Shown here: piece after piece, positions 22,181-25,000 of the stretch
How the letters are laid out: every line of letters begins with the position of its first letter
Numbering within the stretch: position 1 is the stretch's first letter
From: Ichthyophonus hoferi
Lineage: Eukaryota; Opisthokonta; Ichthyosporea; Ichthyophonida; Ichthyophonidae
Direction of reading: 5' to 3'
DNA length: 25,000 bases
Assembly (NCBI GenBank): GCA_002751075.1
Contig: NAOQ01000312.1
Location: forward strand, 6,381-31,380
Notes under the pieces: model-generated
What the model was told of the DNA's origin: nothing
The model's input: only the letters and a program-made list of their open reading frames with translations
Databases searched by the model: none
Made by a program: the position numbers and the translations under genes

Positions 22181-23919
22181 ACAGTGGTAACAGAGAAAAC
22201 TTAAATAGTTTACCAAGACCAAGTAGGTAGATCTCCTCCGCCAATGAGTGCAAAACTTCCCGATGCAAATCATAGATGTAATTAGAAATAAGAAGAACTA
22301 TATGTACTTCCAACCACTCCTGGTAGAATGATGAATCTGTTAGCCTTTTTACTATTCCTGTACGGGACAAGTCCTGGGATAAAGTAAACCGTCGAGTTAT
22401 TTGGTTTTATTGTGGGACTTCAAAGGGTTCAAAGACTTGGTCAATAATATGAGATGTCATATCAGGTGCATTCAAATTCAAGTCCTCAATAAAATTTACA
22501 AGACATAACTGCAGTCAACCATACAGGCTAATCAAATAATTAAGTAGAAAGAAGATTTTTAAGTACAGTCATGGCAAGGAAGATGGTAATAATATTTGTT
22601 TGGAGACATACCCATTGACCGTAAAACTCGGAATGTTTTATCAAAAGCACACGAACCAATCATATGTATTATCTGTGTAAGAGGGTAATATAGCAGTATA
22701 TACTTTATATTCAAACCTACATGAGGACATACATTGAGTTATGCTTTCTTAACTGCATCTGAACATGTATGTATTCCCCACCCCACACATGTGTAATTAA
22801 ATAAATAAAGAAGACAGTCTTGCATGCGAATGTGTTTTAAAAATTGATATAGTACGGAATTAAATTAACACCATACCACTAGTAGTATTAAATTTGGAGA
22901 TAATATAATTTTACATTATATCATCGCAGGCTAACTACCAAGATCCATCTTGATATAGATGTCATTTACATCTAACTGGCATCACAAGCAACAATTGGAA
23001 TCTATAATATTTGATATAAATAAATAACAAATTGTCTTGACATTTATTATATACCACACTAATTATAGATAACGTAATATGTCTAACAAATTTAGAAATT
23101 AATTGAGAGTAAAGTTTAAATGTATTATTAATCAAGCTTCAAGAACTATTGACCGTCGCGCAATCTTTTAGCCAAGTGGGAATTAGTCCTAATATTCTCG
23201 ATTAATCGTCAGTACGGTCTAACTTCATTATACAAACCAACTCCTCAGCTCCTACAGGGAAAAGGGCCAGTTATGGCATATTTTTAAGAGAAAAAATTTA
23301 CAATAAGAATAATATAATCACATGTGGCATTGATTATCTAACATGTCTGAAAATGATATTGCAATGCCTGGTAAGTTAGACCATTCAATAACACAACACT
23401 CCCAAATCCTACGAGGAAATTGATATTAAGCCTTGCGAAGCTTACTCAAACTGACTGAAACAACGAACCACCTACTTTTAAAAAACTTATCTTTTTCTGG
23501 GCACTGCTGACATTTAGGTTTTCAAGAGTTAGCTAGTCAGAAATATGGTGACTGTTAGCAAAGCCGAATTGTTCCAAATTGTTCCAAATTATTCCATTTG
23601 TTAGGCCAAATGAGCTCTTGTTCCGTTCCGGAAAACGGAAAGCTGAATAACCAATTGGACCACAGTTTCTTATTGCTAATTATAAATTTGGTAGGCTTTG
23701 GATTATTTTTAACATAACAATAAAAATACAAAAGGTTTGGTATGATTACATGATTAGACTTAAAACCATGGATTACTAGGTAGGAAATAAATAATAATAC
23801 ATAATAAATACCAAATATATGGTAATTGACTGTGTAACAACCCATTTTCCTTTAGTAGGTACCTATGCTTGGGCTACGGCTCAATCATGATTCAGATTTG
23901 CTGTTATTATTAATTGCCT
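22181..23919. other. AT-rich region with a protein-like remnant on the - strand
   Basis: Between about 22500 and 22180 the - strand reads as a convincing but broken protein-like stretch, ending near a GTAAAC donor-like site beside the family A copy. I recognise no family. At 23567-23597 there are three copies of a 10-bp AATTGTTCCA-like unit. The remainder shows nothing I can name. Confidence 0.4.
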
Positions 23920-24189
23920 GTTCCTTACCAGGCTGTACAAAAAGTTCAGCTTGCTAGAAAGACTTGGAGATGCTCTTCAGGGCAGTTCCTTACCAGATTA
24001 TCAGATTGTACAAAATTTTAACCTGCTAAAAGACTCTGAGATGCTCTTCAGGGCCGTTTCTTATCAGATTATTAGATTGTGTAAACTTTTAACCTACTAA
24101 AAGACCAGGAAATGCTCTTCAGGACAGTTCCGTAACAGATTGTACAAACATTTAACTTGCTAAAAAACTTGGAGGTGTTCTCCAGGGCA
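23920..24189. repeat. 63-71-bp tandem repeat, four units
   Basis: Units at 23920-23984 (65 bp), 23985-24055 (71), 24056-24126 (71) and 24127-24189 (63). Each starts GTTCC or GTTTC, then TTACCAGATT-like, then GATTGTACAAA, TTTAACCTGCTAAAA-like, and ends with ATGCTCTTCAGGGCA-like. The length differences come mostly from a 6-nt ATTATC-type segment that units 2 and 3 have and units 1 and 4 lack. The units are diverged, so the array is not recent. Confidence 0.92.
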
Positions 24190-24503
24190 GAACGAATGAG
24201 TTGTTTTTTATATATTTTTGGTAGTTATGTATTTGAATATCAAGTCAGTTATTCGAATTGCGAGAATGAAATATTCACTTTATGTGTCTAGGAATACGAT
24301 GGTTTTCAGGGAAAAGAACAGTAGTCCTTGCAGATTACATGTGTAATATGCGAGCTATTGCACCATTTTTTAAAGTTCTGGTTTCATTTTAGGCTTTGGC
24401 TGCAGGCAATTATACTATAATGTAAAATAAAAAAATAAAAAAACTCTCTTTAAAAATTGTTTATGGTTGGGTAACAAAACTCTTTATACAATCCTGGTCA
24501 AGG
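24190..24503. other. intergenic stretch, nothing recognised
   Basis: AT-rich sequence between the tandem repeat and the family B copy. There is no open frame or repeat of note beyond a short A-rich run near 24425-24445. Confidence 0.5.
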
Positions 24504-25000
24504 CAATATCCGTGAGTGTATGCTTATTATTTGCACTTGTATAATTTGTGTTAATTTCGGATGTCGTGTTACCAAAGCTTTGACTCGGGTTAGGATCAAC
24601 ATTAAATACAGTAGGATCAGGATTTGGCTGGAACTTATGTTACTGAAACAATTGACATATGAACGCAACAAATAGCATGAGGCTTGTACGGCACTTATAG
24701 TTGAAAAAATCAGTCTGATTTAATTGAACACGCGTTTACTTTTAAGAATGCAAAAAAAAAGAAAAAAGAGCTCGACGAGTCTCTAGTAATTTAGTTTAGC
24801 ATTGAAAATCTCTTGGTGAAAATTTTTAAATCATGAAGGTCCAATAAACATATGCATTAATGTTTGCGCATTGCATGGTTTTGTACTTCCACCTAGAAGA
24901 TTCATATCAAGATATTCCAATAGCAATTTTGAGGCTAAAATACTTTCATATTCAAGAAAAGGACGAAACCGCTTTTCTTGGAAAATTGAATATTTCTGAC
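24504..25000. repeat. interspersed repeat family B, right copy (cut by window edge)
   Basis: Direct copy of 12887-13391 with the same abrupt left end. The alignment continues to the last base of the window, so the element extends further right. On the - strand, 24636-24504 and the matching 13019-12887 are both open in one frame without indels and read as an Asn/Thr/Pro-rich peptide. The few differences there mostly change amino acids, so there is no sign of a protected gene. Confidence 0.93.

Noticed and set aside
23555-23845. 96-codon - strand open frame with hydrophobic content
   Set aside because: AT-rich codons produce hydrophobic residues by composition alone; no motif or context supports it.
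12887-25000. The two family B direct repeats as long terminal repeats of one large element
   Set aside because: They are about 11 kb apart with the intact host gene ARPC4 between them, and no polymerase or integrase motif is visible in the interval.
1-25000. tRNA, rRNA and CRISPR signatures
   Set aside because: No B-box-like GGTTCGAATCC sequence, no rRNA core sequence and no spaced direct-repeat array was seen on either strand.

Overview
This is a piece of an intron-rich, AT-rich nuclear genome, most likely from an invertebrate animal. The genes are close to animal orthologues, have many short introns (about 130 to 820 nt), and one intron is of the U12 (minor spliceosome) type. A sponge, cnidarian or similar lineage would fit, but the sequence does not fix the species.

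Three host genes can be read. (1) Positions 1-1635, + strand: the 3' end of ZRSR2, a U2AF35-related splicing factor. It has the tail of an intron containing a 9-bp minisatellite, the last coding exon (second CCCH zinc finger plus a long RS/RE/RD/HR-rich tail), and a 3' UTR with a 41-bp tandem duplication. (2) Positions 10686 down to 3482, - strand: a complete NOP2/NSUN1 (nucleolar p120) rRNA m5C methyltransferase gene. It has 17 coding exons joining into 728 codons in one continuous frame. Fifteen introns are GT-AG and the sixth is AT-AC. (3) Positions 17476-20968, + strand: a complete ARPC4 (Arp2/3 complex 20-kDa subunit) gene of 168 codons in six coding exons. The first coding exon is only the ATG and the last is only Phe-stop.

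The rest is intergenic. The 1.9 kb between the convergent ZRSR2 and NOP2 genes holds little beyond two perfect inverted repeats. The 6.8 kb between the divergent NOP2 and ARPC4 genes, and the 4 kb after ARPC4, are loaded with decayed interspersed repeats. One repeat is present as two direct copies (12887-13391 and 24504 to the window edge, about 94-95% identical). Another is present as two inverted, older copies (11644-11926 and 21893-22180). A 63-71-bp tandem repeat of four units lies at 23920-24189.

The most interesting point is functional. NOP2 carries a textbook U12-type AT-AC intron (donor ATATCCTT, branch site TCCTTAAC, acceptor AC) in the gene family where AT-AC introns were first recognised (human p120). 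Its immediate neighbour encodes ZRSR2, a factor known to recognise the 3' splice site of U12-type introns.
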